A stretch of 64,000 nucleotides of DNA from Albibacterium sp035514885 (lineage in GTDB: Bacteria > Bacteroidota > Bacteroidia > Sphingobacteriales > Sphingobacteriaceae). How positions within the stretch are numbered: position 1 is the stretch's first letter; every line of letters begins with the position of its first letter. Both the position numbers and the translations under genes were made by a program. The stretch is taken from assembly GCF_035514885.1 (NCBI RefSeq), contig NZ_DATJCH010000010.1, positions 62,001 through 126,000 on the forward strand, written 5' to 3'. This document shows, piece after piece, positions 52,591-61,835 of the stretch. Under the pieces are notes generated by a model. It saw only the letters and a list, made by a program, of their open reading frames with translations. It was not told the origin of the DNA and did not search any database.

Positions 52591-52638
52591 ATACCTAATA
52601 TTAGGTATTGTAGCACTCTGCTTGGGGTGATAGTTTTG
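52591..52638 (+). promoter_or_regulatory. Promoter with a perfect palindromic operator
   Basis: An 18-bp perfect palindrome ATACCTAATATTAGGTAT (52591-52608) overlaps the -33 TTG (52608-52610), then 20 bp and TAGTTTTG (52631-52638) complete a consensus promoter for the gene at 52709. Position over -33 fits regulation by a dimeric factor; the factor is unknown. Confidence 0.6.
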
Positions 52639-52708
52639 CATAATATAAACTGCTGGAGGTTATATAAATCGACACTCGAGCATTAATTTCTCAAATAAAA
52701 TAGAAGAT

Positions 52709-53392
52709 ATGAAATCAAAACATTTACTATTGAGCATGTTTGCAGGCATCTTGTTCCTGTCTTTATTAGCTCAGCCGGCTTTTGCCCAAAAGGCAAAGAA
52801 TAGAGTAATGACGATTAGTACAGAGAGTGGCGCCAATCTTTTTGTGGATGGTAACCAGGTAACATCACCTGTAAAAATTAAAATTCCAAAATACTCTAAT
52901 ATCAGTGTAAAAGTAGAGAAAGTTGGTTTTGTAACAGAAACTCGTAAGTATGAGAACAATGGAATCAATATCATTCCGAAGTCTGATTTTATTACTCTAA
53001 TAAAAGATGAAGCTTATGAAAATTCTTTTGTTACAAATTTGGCTAATCAGGATATTGACATTCGTCCGGCCAGAAATCAAGATGACTCTTGGGTATTATT
53101 AAGTCGCTTAGTGACATCTACTTTTGATGTGATTGCAATTACTGATAAATCAACAGGATATATGGCTACTGCATGGTCGGCTAAAACGTTCAATTCAGGT
53201 GTTGTTCGAACACGGCTAATCGTAAAAACAAGCAATACAAACCCATTAGAATATAAAGCTAAACTGGTTTCAGAAATTGCGCCTCCTGGTGTAGGTGTAA
53301 ACTCGGATGAATCATTTCGTAAATGGGATCGTGTATTGCGGACCTTTGAAAATGTAATTCCTGATTTACAAACACGCTTGAACGTAAACTAA
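52709..53392 (+). CDS. Secreted protein with a PEGA-like domain
   Basis: The signal peptide (1-26, ending QPAFAQ) indicates export. Residues 35-70 (ISTESGANLFVDGNQVTSPVKIKIPKYSNISVKVEKVGF) have the PEGA-like surface-domain pattern. The rest (about 100-227) is a beta-rich segment of no family I recognise. It precedes a beta-barrel gene at 24 bp, so a cell-surface complex may be made by the two; this is inferred from position only. Confidence 0.7.
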   Translation: MKSKHLLLSMFAGILFLSLLAQPAFAQKAKNRVMTISTESGANLFVDGNQVTSPVKIKIPKYSNISVKVEKVGFVTETRKYENNGINIIPKSDFITLIKDEAYENSFVTNLANQDIDIRPARNQDDSWVLLSRLVTSTFDVIAITDKSTGYMATAWSAKTFNSGVVRTRLIVKTSNTNPLEYKAKLVSEIAPPGVGVNSDESFRKWDRVLRTFENVIPDLQTRLNVN

Positions 53393-53416
53393 TTCTATTA
53401 TTGTCTTTAACGAATT

Positions 53417-54136
53417 ATGAAAGCTTTTTATAAGGTTAGTATTGTAGCCGTTTTGTCGTGCCTTAGTGTTTTTGCCTATGGTCAGCAATTTAATGAATCT
53501 GATTTTGGTAAATTTTACATAAGGCTAGGTGTAAGTCTTCCCCAAGGTCATTTTAAAAATGCCTTTGATCCTACAATTCCACTTTATGAGAATATCGATC
53601 AAAATGGAGGTATGTCGGCTGAAACAGGTTTCAACATTGAGTTTGGAAAGTACTATTTCCTGCATGAAGATCCAATTCAGGAGTTGTTTAAGGTTGGCTT
53701 GGATGCTACTTTTTTTTCCTTTAATTATCTCCCTATCGCGTGGCCTGTAGAGGTGGGGGATGACAATTATAACCTCCTTACCTTTTCTGCGAAACTTGGT
53801 CCGGTGGTATCTTTTAACGTTGCAGAAAATTTGTATGCTGATTTCTTTGTTAAAGCAGCACCTACTTTTATAGCTTCTTCTTCTGATATTCTCTATACAA
53901 AAGGAGAAGAAGACGGATATGAAAGTATATCTCTTTTTAATGAATCGTCCAGTGCTTTTGCAATCAGAAGTGATATTGGCATAAATTTGCGATATAGCAA
54001 AGGCAGCCTTACGTTAAGCTATGAATCAGGAAAAGTGAAAACCAATAGTTGGTATTATAATGGCGAAGATATAGATTATCAAGGAAAGATGCCTATGGGG
54101 ATTTTTCAGGCAAAGTTAGGTTTCCAAGTTTTTTAA
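53417..54136 (+). CDS. Putative outer-membrane beta-barrel protein
   Basis: A signal peptide (1-22, ending AYGQ) is followed by alternating hydrophobic/polar strands (FGKFYIRLGVSLP, KYYFLHEDP, VGLDATFFSFNYLP, SFNVAENLYADFFVKAAP) and the C-terminus MGIFQAKLGFQVF, typical of porin-like barrels. No specific function can be assigned. It follows the PEGA-like gene and probably shares its promoter. Confidence 0.68.
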   Translation: MKAFYKVSIVAVLSCLSVFAYGQQFNESDFGKFYIRLGVSLPQGHFKNAFDPTIPLYENIDQNGGMSAETGFNIEFGKYYFLHEDPIQELFKVGLDATFFSFNYLPIAWPVEVGDDNYNLLTFSAKLGPVVSFNVAENLYADFFVKAAPTFIASSSDILYTKGEEDGYESISLFNESSSAFAIRSDIGINLRYSKGSLTLSYESGKVKTNSWYYNGEDIDYQGKMPMGIFQAKLGFQVF

Positions 54137-54226
54137 TATAAAATATGATCGCAAAAATTTATGTGAAATCAATACCCTTTAAAGATTGCATGAAAATTAC
54201 GTCCCTTTGAACTCAATCTAAAAGGA

Positions 54227-54251
54227 ATGAGCCCGATATTATCGGGCTCAT
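54227..54251. terminator. Palindromic hairpin between convergent barrel genes
   Basis: ATGAGCCCGATA and its complement form an 11-12-bp stem with a tiny loop at the end of the 53417-54136 gene and before the convergent 54330-54947 gene. It lacks a clear T-run, so efficiency is doubtful. Confidence 0.5.
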
Positions 54252-54329
54252 CGCATATAAGTATAATGAATTGTTTGGCTTTGGCCACAGAATCAATACT
54301 TTAAAAATTATTTTTTAAAGTTGTTTCTC

Positions 54330-54947
54330 TTAGAAATGGAATTGGATTCCGATGCTAGGAGAAAAGAAGTCGGTTCCGATTGAGAATGCTTCTGAGCCTT
54401 CTCCTTTAATTTTATCCCCATCTGCGTTTTCCAAAGTATAGTGGTTGTAAGATGCACCGTTTAATGTAAATTCAATTCCTATTTTCTTGCTTGGGTAGTA
54501 TGCAAATCCAGGAGATAGAGCTACTCCGATAGAAGTAGATGATCCTGTTTTGTCACCAACTTCTAAGTCTGCATCAGTCGATTTTGTAGTTCCAAATGCC
54601 ATTGGCACAGAAAGTTGTCCGAAGAACTGAAATTTATCAGCAACAGGAATGTAGTAACGACCGAAAGGTGAAATTACGAAAGCTTCACTTTTGCCGAAAT
54701 TTCCTGGAGTTGATGATTTTGCTGATTGATATCCTATGCCGGTACCCACTGCTATGTTGTTATCAACGAAATAACCAACATTAGGAACAATTGAGAAACT
54801 GTGTGATGCTTTTGCGTTATCTGCATCTGATTTAGAAGTGCTGTAATGAACATTTCCACCTACAATAAACTGACCTTTGTCTGTTTGTGCTTGAGATGTA
54901 AAAACAATACCTCCTAATAGTGCAATTGATAAGAAAATCTTTTTCAT
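54330..54947 (-). CDS. Outer-membrane beta-barrel protein
   Basis: The signal peptide (1-20, ending TSQAQ) precedes an eight-stranded style barrel of the OmpW/OmpX-like outer membrane beta-barrel domain: FIVGGNVHYSTSKS, FSIVPNVGYFVDNNIAVGTGIGY, FVISPFGRYYIPVADKFQFFGQLSVP, PGFAYYPSKKIGIEFTLN, and the C-terminal FFSPSIGIQFHF with terminal Phe. The typical 205-residue length fits. Function unknown. Confidence 0.78.
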   Translation of the reverse strand: MKKIFLSIALLGGIVFTSQAQTDKGQFIVGGNVHYSTSKSDADNAKASHSFSIVPNVGYFVDNNIAVGTGIGYQSAKSSTPGNFGKSEAFVISPFGRYYIPVADKFQFFGQLSVPMAFGTTKSTDADLEVGDKTGSSTSIGVALSPGFAYYPSKKIGIEFTLNGASYNHYTLENADGDKIKGEGSEAFSIGTDFFSPSIGIQFHF

Positions 54948-55126
54948 TTTGTGTTGTTGTTAAATATGTTTTTAAAATTGTAATTATTTCGGCAATACAT
55001 TTTGCCTTTTTGTTTGAACAAATATCCTGCTAAATGGGAGGGTATACAAGGGTGGATTATCGGTTAGATTGGTCAATATGTCCGATTGCCATAAGTTGAG
55101 AATTAAATGACAATTCGCTATTTAAA

Positions 55127-55173
55127 AAGAATAGGCCTAACTTTCTTATTAAAAGCAAGTTAGGCCTATTCTT
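55127..55173 (-). terminator. Terminator of the DUF5686 gene
   Basis: A 17-bp perfect stem (AAGAATAGGCCTAACTT) with a 13-nt loop lies 21 bp after the stop and is followed by T5 on the minus strand. Confidence 0.8.
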
Positions 55174-55194
55174 AAATTAAAGTCATTTTTTGGC

Positions 55195-57762
55195 TTAAAA
55201 GTCCAATTTGAAGCGGGCTCTTACTCCCCATTCAGAAACTCCTGGATTGTCCAGGTAAGAGAATCTTTTTACCAGATCTACACGGAAAAGTTTGAAGATA
55301 TTTGCGATACCCACACTGCCTTCTATATAAGGCTCTCTATTAAGTGTATATGAGATTGGCACACCGTTTTCATCCAATGGGAATTGAAATAAATTATTAT
55401 TCGTATTATAGTTAGGATTATTCTCGTCTCTTAAACTACCCCATAGTGATTTGAAACTAAATACTTCTCTAAGTTTTAGTTTTTTAACTAATGGAATTTT
55501 GTTGAATAAAAAGCCATTCATATAGTACTGTACATCGATAGCGGCATATCGATCACTCATAAATTCCATGAAATTCATTAAGTTATATGAATTTAGTTGA
55601 TATGCATACGTTTGGTTCGCACGGTGTATAGTTAATAAAGGGAACGGAATGTTATTTCCAAAAATGTAGCCTCCTTCCGTAGTGACATCTGCATAACCCA
55701 ATTGCGATAAGTATACACGTTTGAAGATACTTGCACTTAATTTATGGTAATTATGCTCACCATCCAAAAATCCTTTCAAACCCATATCGTAATTCAATGT
55801 AAAGATTGGGTATTTATTAAAGATAGGGGTGCGGTAAAGTTTTCCCTGATAGTATTGCTCATTTGGAGCATACCGCACCTGGAAGTTTAATTCACTTGTG
55901 TTTAGCGATTCAACATTAACCGGATCTCCGGCAGTATTTAATCGCTGATACTTTAAGATTCCAGCAGGGCTTTGTTTCCATTTGGTAAAGCCTGCATTGA
56001 AAGATAGATGGTTTTCAAACTCCCGAACGTATTCCAGACGATAGATATCGTTATAGAGCCAACGCTGGTTGTCGCCACGTTTAAAGGACAGTAAGAAGTT
56101 ATCTTCCTGAACGAATCGCAATTCTTGTCCGGGTATTTTTGTATCTCGTTGAAAGCTTGCTCTTAAATAGTTGCCCGGAAATTTATAGATCGACCTTTTG
56201 TTGAATGAATAGGTACCGCTTAAAAAGTATTTCCATTTTTCATCTTTAAAACCATAGGCTGCATATGTTTCTGCATAAAAGCGTTTGTTGAATTCTGGGG
56301 TAGTTCTTCCACCTAGTCGTAATCTGAATCCTTCTACGGGATTAAAGCTATAAAAAGTATTTGCTGGTCCCATTTCAAATTTTCCGAAATTTTTATACCC
56401 TGCAATAATCAACGTGCTGATATCCATAAATCTTTTGAAAGACTTGATGGTTTGAAGGGTGTCTACATTTCTATAAATAGTAACTTCATCGGCATTTAAT
56501 GGAATTGGACGGATATCTTCCCAGTAAGCATCATCCTTCTTTTCTTCTGTATTGTATACTAATACTTCACCCGGGCCTGAGTAAACACTATCGGGTTGTG
56601 GTTTGTTGAAAATATAGTTTTCGTAGTCAACCGTACGCTGCCCAAAGATTCCTCCACCTTTTTCTGTGATAGCAAATTCCATTGCAAGCGTACTTTTGCT
56701 TAGGAAGTAACGACCGTCTTCTTTATTTTTATCGAATTCGAGGTTGGCCTCCAGGCCGCGCATAAAGTTAAGGTTGATATCATTATTAACAGTTAGATAA
56801 GCACCTTCTACCGCATAATTGCCTTCCAATGTGATGTATAATTTCCCTTCAAATAGCAGATCCGATTTATTTCGTGGAATGAAACTTAGTTCTACGAGCC
56901 ATGGGTCATTGGTCTTAATCGTATCGGTAATAAAGAACTTATAGAAGGTAGGCGAATTATTTGCTATCGGACTTAATAACAGGTTGGTCGCAATAGAAAT
57001 ATTGTTATCGTAGATGTTTATATCTTCGTATAGACGGTTGAAGTAAGCAGACAGTCCATCGTTATCAATAAATCTGGGGTCAAACTGAGCTTTCTTATTA
57101 GCTAATACATATTGTTTTTTCTTTTCCGGGTCACCTCTATAGTATACATTCGATACTTTCTCTTCCATATAGGCAGGAAGTGTGATGCTTCCTCCCATTT
57201 CGGTTGAGTCCTGTTCGTTGAAAAGAAACTGGTAGTTATTAAAGATCTTTTTGTTCTTAAACTTTTCGCTTAAATTACTTAAGGCAAAGGTTATTTTTTC
57301 GTATTGTTCGAACTGAACATATTCATGAGCTCCCATTTGGTTCTCGTCTTTATGTTCGATTACTTTTTTGATTAGTTCAACAGCCGGATTATCACGGTTA
57401 CGATATCTTCCTCTTTTTCCGGTAATTACTACTTCGTCAAGCATATCTTCATTAACATCCATTTGAATATTAATGGTTTGATCTATGCCTGGTTTGAGGT
57501 CAACTTCGACAGGAAGATATCCAATGAAGTTGAATTTTAATTTAGTTTGCCCTCCGGATAGTTTAATTGTATATCGCCCGTCGTCATCAGCTGAAGTTCC
57601 TATAGTTGAACCGGGAACTGTTATTGTAACGTAAGGAAGTGTTTCACCTGTTACGAGATCTGTTATGACACCTCGTACGCTTGTGCTTTGTCCGAATACG
57701 AAACCAGTTTGGAAAAGAACGAACCAGATGAAAGTAGTGAATTTTATTATGGACTTTGTCAT
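55195..57762 (-). CDS. DUF5686 outer-membrane protein with carboxypeptidase-regulatory-like domain
   Basis: The 855-residue protein has a signal peptide (1-24, ending VFGQ), a CarboxypepD_reg-like domain (about 27-110; VRGVITDLVTGETLPYVTITVPGSTIGTSADDDGRYTIKL), and a long region with repeated beta-strands characteristic of the DUF5686 family, ending in the barrel-like VRARFKLDF. This family sits in the outer membrane of Bacteroidota and has no settled function. It is downstream of the Usp gene of the RND operon by 54 bp. Confidence 0.85.
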   Translation of the reverse strand: MTKSIIKFTTFIWFVLFQTGFVFGQSTSVRGVITDLVTGETLPYVTITVPGSTIGTSADDDGRYTIKLSGGQTKLKFNFIGYLPVEVDLKPGIDQTINIQMDVNEDMLDEVVITGKRGRYRNRDNPAVELIKKVIEHKDENQMGAHEYVQFEQYEKITFALSNLSEKFKNKKIFNNYQFLFNEQDSTEMGGSITLPAYMEEKVSNVYYRGDPEKKKQYVLANKKAQFDPRFIDNDGLSAYFNRLYEDINIYDNNISIATNLLLSPIANNSPTFYKFFITDTIKTNDPWLVELSFIPRNKSDLLFEGKLYITLEGNYAVEGAYLTVNNDINLNFMRGLEANLEFDKNKEDGRYFLSKSTLAMEFAITEKGGGIFGQRTVDYENYIFNKPQPDSVYSGPGEVLVYNTEEKKDDAYWEDIRPIPLNADEVTIYRNVDTLQTIKSFKRFMDISTLIIAGYKNFGKFEMGPANTFYSFNPVEGFRLRLGGRTTPEFNKRFYAETYAAYGFKDEKWKYFLSGTYSFNKRSIYKFPGNYLRASFQRDTKIPGQELRFVQEDNFLLSFKRGDNQRWLYNDIYRLEYVREFENHLSFNAGFTKWKQSPAGILKYQRLNTAGDPVNVESLNTSELNFQVRYAPNEQYYQGKLYRTPIFNKYPIFTLNYDMGLKGFLDGEHNYHKLSASIFKRVYLSQLGYADVTTEGGYIFGNNIPFPLLTIHRANQTYAYQLNSYNLMNFMEFMSDRYAAIDVQYYMNGFLFNKIPLVKKLKLREVFSFKSLWGSLRDENNPNYNTNNNLFQFPLDENGVPISYTLNREPYIEGSVGIANIFKLFRVDLVKRFSYLDNPGVSEWGVRARFKLDF

Positions 57763-57816
57763 TGCATGTTTATGCTTAACCTTGCTTAAAAATTTTGCAA
57801 GTATATTGATTTATTA

Positions 57817-58638
57817 TCATATGGGGATTGAAAGAAGTGGAATCTCACTTTGAGATGCCATAACCCGAGTTTTACTTTTGTGGATAAGTGATTGCCAAAA
57901 GCCATATCGCTGTGGAACCATAATCAGTAAATCAGCCTGAGTGTGCTTTATCTCTTCTTTTATCGCTTCAATTATCATTTCTGACTGAATGTTTTTATAG
58001 GAGTAGGAGATTCCTTCTAAACCTTCACTTATTTGAGACGATTTCGCGAGTTCTGTTACATTATTTTCAAGTTTTCTTATGTTATTCTGAACGTGAAATA
58101 CTTGAACCTCAGCGTTCGAGAGTTTTGCATACTCTTTAATTGTATTCAAGATGTGAACATTTACCCCTCTCAATACATCACAGGCGTATAATATTTTCTT
58201 GATGACCTTAAATTTAACACCCATTGGTATTGCAAGTACAGGAAACTTCTGTTTCATAATTGCAGCTGTTGTCGAGTTGCCGAAAAGTTCCTGCTCTAAA
58301 GAATAGGCTGCAGTACCCATAATGACCATTTCTGCATCGTATTTTTGAAATAGATTCTCTAATTCGTCATTTAGTTCTAAGAAGCTTGAATCAAAGTCGA
58401 CTTCTATTGCGTATTTTTCAGAAAGTTCTACCGCTCTCTTCTTTAACATTAAACTATTGTTATCAAGAAGTTCTTTGAATGCCGTTGCCGGTAATCGAGC
58501 GTTGGACGCATGCAAAGGAATGCTAAATGAATTAAATAAAACAATGTTTGTCTGCGCATATTGTGCAGCTGCTCCAGCAAATTCCACTGCATTTTCTGCT
58601 TCTTTTGAAAAATCTGTCGCAACAATTAAAGTTTTCAT
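57817..58638 (-). CDS. Universal stress protein with two UspA domains
   Basis: Tandem UspA folds occupy about 1-140 and 145-273. The first begins MKTLIVATDFSKEAENAVEFAG and the second begins KKILYACDVLRGVNVHI; the ATP-type GXXG...S motif is only partly conserved (MGTAAYSLEQELFGNST in the first). Family members respond to stress, sometimes by binding ATP/AMP. It starts 9 bp after the RND pump stop, so it is cotranscribed with efflux system 2. Confidence 0.88.
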   Translation of the reverse strand: MKTLIVATDFSKEAENAVEFAGAAAQYAQTNIVLFNSFSIPLHASNARLPATAFKELLDNNSLMLKKRAVELSEKYAIEVDFDSSFLELNDELENLFQKYDAEMVIMGTAAYSLEQELFGNSTTAAIMKQKFPVLAIPMGVKFKVIKKILYACDVLRGVNVHILNTIKEYAKLSNAEVQVFHVQNNIRKLENNVTELAKSSQISEGLEGISYSYKNIQSEMIIEAIKEEIKHTQADLLIMVPQRYGFWQSLIHKSKTRVMASQSEIPLLSIPI

Positions 58639-58647
58639 AGATATAAA

Positions 58648-61600
58648 TTAATGTAACATGTCTTTATGGTCTTCAGGATTGTAATTTGCCTGAAGCTCGG
58701 CAAGTTTTTTCTTGCCATATGCAATTCTGGTTATTACTACGAACAGAACCGGTACTACGAATATTGCTAATATGGTGGCTACAGTCATACCAGAAGCTAC
58801 TGTCCAACCGATAGTTTGACGTGAAATTGCACTGGCACCTGATGAGAAGATTAAAGGAATAACACCTAGTATGAATGCAAGAGATGTCATTACAATAGGT
58901 CTTAGCCTAAGTTTTACAGCTTCAATGGTTGCCGCAATTATTTCCATTCCCATATCAACACGCTCTTTGGCAAACTCAACGATTAGGATCGCATTTTTTG
59001 CTGAGAGTCCAATCAGAGTAATTAGGCCCACTTGCGCATAAATGTTATTATCGAGATAGGGTAGGAACGTGAGTGCAAGTATAGCTCCAAATAGTCCCAA
59101 TGGAACACTTAATAAAATAGAGAACGGTACCGACCAGCTTTCATAGAGAGCAACCAATAATAAAAATACTACTACAATAATCAACGTAAAGATACTTGCA
59201 GTGGCATCTCCAGATTCTTTTTCCTGGTTACTCAGACCAGAGAAAGTATAGCTATAGCCCTCAGGTAATACTTGTGCGGCTGTTTCTTCTAAAGCCGTTA
59301 GGGCATCGCCACTACTGTAGCCAGTCATCGCCGAGCCACCTACTTGTATGGACCTGAATAAGTTAAAGTGATTGATAATAGCCGGATTTTCTTCTTTGTT
59401 ATAAGAAACCATGGTATTTAAAGGTACTTGGGTACCTGCCATATTCGGAACATACAAGTTGTTTAAACTTTCAATAGAACTTCTGTAATTTGTATCGGCT
59501 TGTGCTACAACCCTAAAGTTACGTCCGTATCTGGTAAAGTCATTGATATAGCTACTTCCAAAATTAGAAGCGATGGTGCTATAGACACTACCGATCGATA
59601 CACCCATTTTCTTAACCTGATCGCGGTTAACGCTTACCTTATAACTAGGTGTTCTGGGATTGAATAGTGTGTAAGCCATACCAAGTTCAGGTCTCTGGTT
59701 GGCAGCTCCAAGGAACTGTCCTACAACCCCAGAAAAGTTATTAATATCTCCTGCTTGGTGTTCTTGAATTTCAAGTGTGAAACCACCGCTTATACCCAAT
59801 CCAGGAATGGGTGGAGGTTGTACAGCCTGAACGGTTCCGTCTTTATCGTTTGCGAATTCCTGTGAGACGTTAGCTATTATGTCTGTAACTCCTCTTTCTC
59901 TTTCCTCCCATGGTTTTAACTGAACGAAGAAGGTTGCTGCGTTTGATACAAATGCACCACTTAATAGATTGATGCCCGTAATGGAGGTTACACTGGCTAT
60001 TTCTGAGTTCTTTTCCCGAATGGTTTCAGATACACGATCAACAAAGTCTTGTGTACGAACAGTTGATGAGTTTTCAGGAAGTGAAGCTCCAATTATAAAA
60101 ATACCTGCATCTTCAGAAGGAATGAATCCGGAAGGTTTTGCTGAAAACAAAGCAAGCGTTCCTACATAGATACAGATTAAAAATACAATTACTAATGGAG
60201 ATCTTTTTAAACACCATCTTACATTTTCTGAATATTTAGAGGTAATTCTGGCAAACCAGGCGTTGAATTTATAGAATACTCCGCTTAATCCCTTTGATTC
60301 TTTATTTAAGCTGGTTGGTTTTAATAAAAGAGCACAAAGTGCAGGTGTTAAAGATAGAGCCACAAATGCAGAGATCAATACTGAGATTGCGATTGTGATT
60401 GCAAACTGCTGATATAACTGGCCTACCATTCCAGGGATAAATCCTACCGGTATAAATACTGCTGCCAATATTAGTGCAATAGCGATTACAGGCGCAGAGA
60501 TGTCTTTCATGGCTTTTTTAGTTGCCTTTTTTGGTGAGAATCCTTGATCAATGTAATGCTGGACGGCCTCCACGACGACGATGGCATCATCAACCACGAT
60601 ACCAATTGCGAGCACGAAACCGAACATGGTTAAAACGTTTATTGAGAAGCCCAGTAAGGTAAAGAAGATAAACGTACCAATAATAGATACCGGAATAGCT
60701 AAGACCGGAATCAGTGTTGCCCTCCAACTTTGAAGGAAGATAAATACCACCAGGGTAACCAAAAGAATGGCTTCAATCAAGGTCTTAACAACCGAGTTGA
60801 TGGAAGCATTTACGACCGATACAGTTTCGTAACCAATTACATAATCTATATCATTTGGAAATGAAGCTTTTAATTCGTCAAGTGCTTTGTAAATACCATC
60901 GGCAGTTTGAACGGCATTACCTCCCGGGGTTTGATAGATACCCATCATCGCAGATGTTTTTCCGTTTACTTTTGCACTGATATTATAAGCGAATTGACCT
61001 AGTTCTACACGGGCAATGTCTTTTAAATAAACGGCTGATCCATTCGGATTAGTTTTTACGATGATATCTCTGAATTCTTCTTCTGTTGTTAGGGCACCAT
61101 CTAAGATTACTGAATATTCAAAAGTTTGGTTGCTTTGTTGTGGAGCACCACCTACACTACCGCCTGGTATACGTGTGTTTTGTTCTTGTACGGCTGCTGT
61201 TACCTGAGCTGGTGTGATTCCCAAACTTGCCATTTTGGTTGCATCCATCCAGATACGCATACTAAAAGGCTGTCCGAATGCCATTACGTCTCCAACTCCG
61301 GGAACACGAAGCATCGCATCTTTTACGTATATATTAACATAGTTTGCCAGGAATTGCTCGTCGTAGGTTCCATTTGGAGAAATCAAACCCAACACCATGA
61401 GCATATCTGTATTAGCTTTCTTTGTTGTAACACCTAAACGTCTTACAGGCTCAGGAAGGGAAGGTTCCGCTATTCCTACTCTGTTTTGAACATCCAATGC
61501 TGCAATATCGATATCGGTTCCTACTTCGAACGTTACTGTAATGGTTGAACGACCGTCAGCAGTACTTGAGGAACTGATGTATTTCATCCCCGGTGTACCG

Positions 61601-61812
61601 TTAATCTGACTTTCTATTGGTGTAGTAACTGTTTGCTCTACGGTTTGTGCGTCAGCACCTGTATAGGTTGCTGATACTGTTACTGTTGGAGGTGCGATGG
61701 TAGGGTATTGGCTGATTGGTAGACCTGTTAAAACAATGGTACCAACCAAGACAATTAGTATAGAGATAACGATGGCCATGGCCGGTCGTCTGATAAAAAT
61801 TTCTGATATCAT
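58648..61812 (-). CDS. RND multidrug efflux pump, HAE1 family (AcrB-like), system 2
   Basis: The 1054-residue inner-membrane transporter has the AcrB pattern: IFIRRPAMAIVISILIVLVG, LPISQYPTIAPPTVTV, GIVVDDAIVVVEAV with the charged pair in TM4, GLSAKNAILIVEFA, and two large periplasmic porter loops. It is distinct in sequence from system 1, so the two pumps are not recent duplicates. The order is tolC-acrA-acrB-usp. Confidence 0.96.
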   Translation of the reverse strand: MISEIFIRRPAMAIVISILIVLVGTIVLTGLPISQYPTIAPPTVTVSATYTGADAQTVEQTVTTPIESQINGTPGMKYISSSSTADGRSTITVTFEVGTDIDIAALDVQNRVGIAEPSLPEPVRRLGVTTKKANTDMLMVLGLISPNGTYDEQFLANYVNIYVKDAMLRVPGVGDVMAFGQPFSMRIWMDATKMASLGITPAQVTAAVQEQNTRIPGGSVGGAPQQSNQTFEYSVILDGALTTEEEFRDIIVKTNPNGSAVYLKDIARVELGQFAYNISAKVNGKTSAMMGIYQTPGGNAVQTADGIYKALDELKASFPNDIDYVIGYETVSVVNASINSVVKTLIEAILLVTLVVFIFLQSWRATLIPVLAIPVSIIGTFIFFTLLGFSINVLTMFGFVLAIGIVVDDAIVVVEAVQHYIDQGFSPKKATKKAMKDISAPVIAIALILAAVFIPVGFIPGMVGQLYQQFAITIAISVLISAFVALSLTPALCALLLKPTSLNKESKGLSGVFYKFNAWFARITSKYSENVRWCLKRSPLVIVFLICIYVGTLALFSAKPSGFIPSEDAGIFIIGASLPENSSTVRTQDFVDRVSETIREKNSEIASVTSITGINLLSGAFVSNAATFFVQLKPWEERERGVTDIIANVSQEFANDKDGTVQAVQPPPIPGLGISGGFTLEIQEHQAGDINNFSGVVGQFLGAANQRPELGMAYTLFNPRTPSYKVSVNRDQVKKMGVSIGSVYSTIASNFGSSYINDFTRYGRNFRVVAQADTNYRSSIESLNNLYVPNMAGTQVPLNTMVSYNKEENPAIINHFNLFRSIQVGGSAMTGYSSGDALTALEETAAQVLPEGYSYTFSGLSNQEKESGDATASIFTLIIVVVFLLLVALYESWSVPFSILLSVPLGLFGAILALTFLPYLDNNIYAQVGLITLIGLSAKNAILIVEFAKERVDMGMEIIAATIEAVKLRLRPIVMTSLAFILGVIPLIFSSGASAISRQTIGWTVASGMTVATILAIFVVPVLFVVITRIAYGKKKLAELQANYNPEDHKDMLH

Positions 61813-61835
61813 ATCCTTTGTGAATTAAATAAGTT

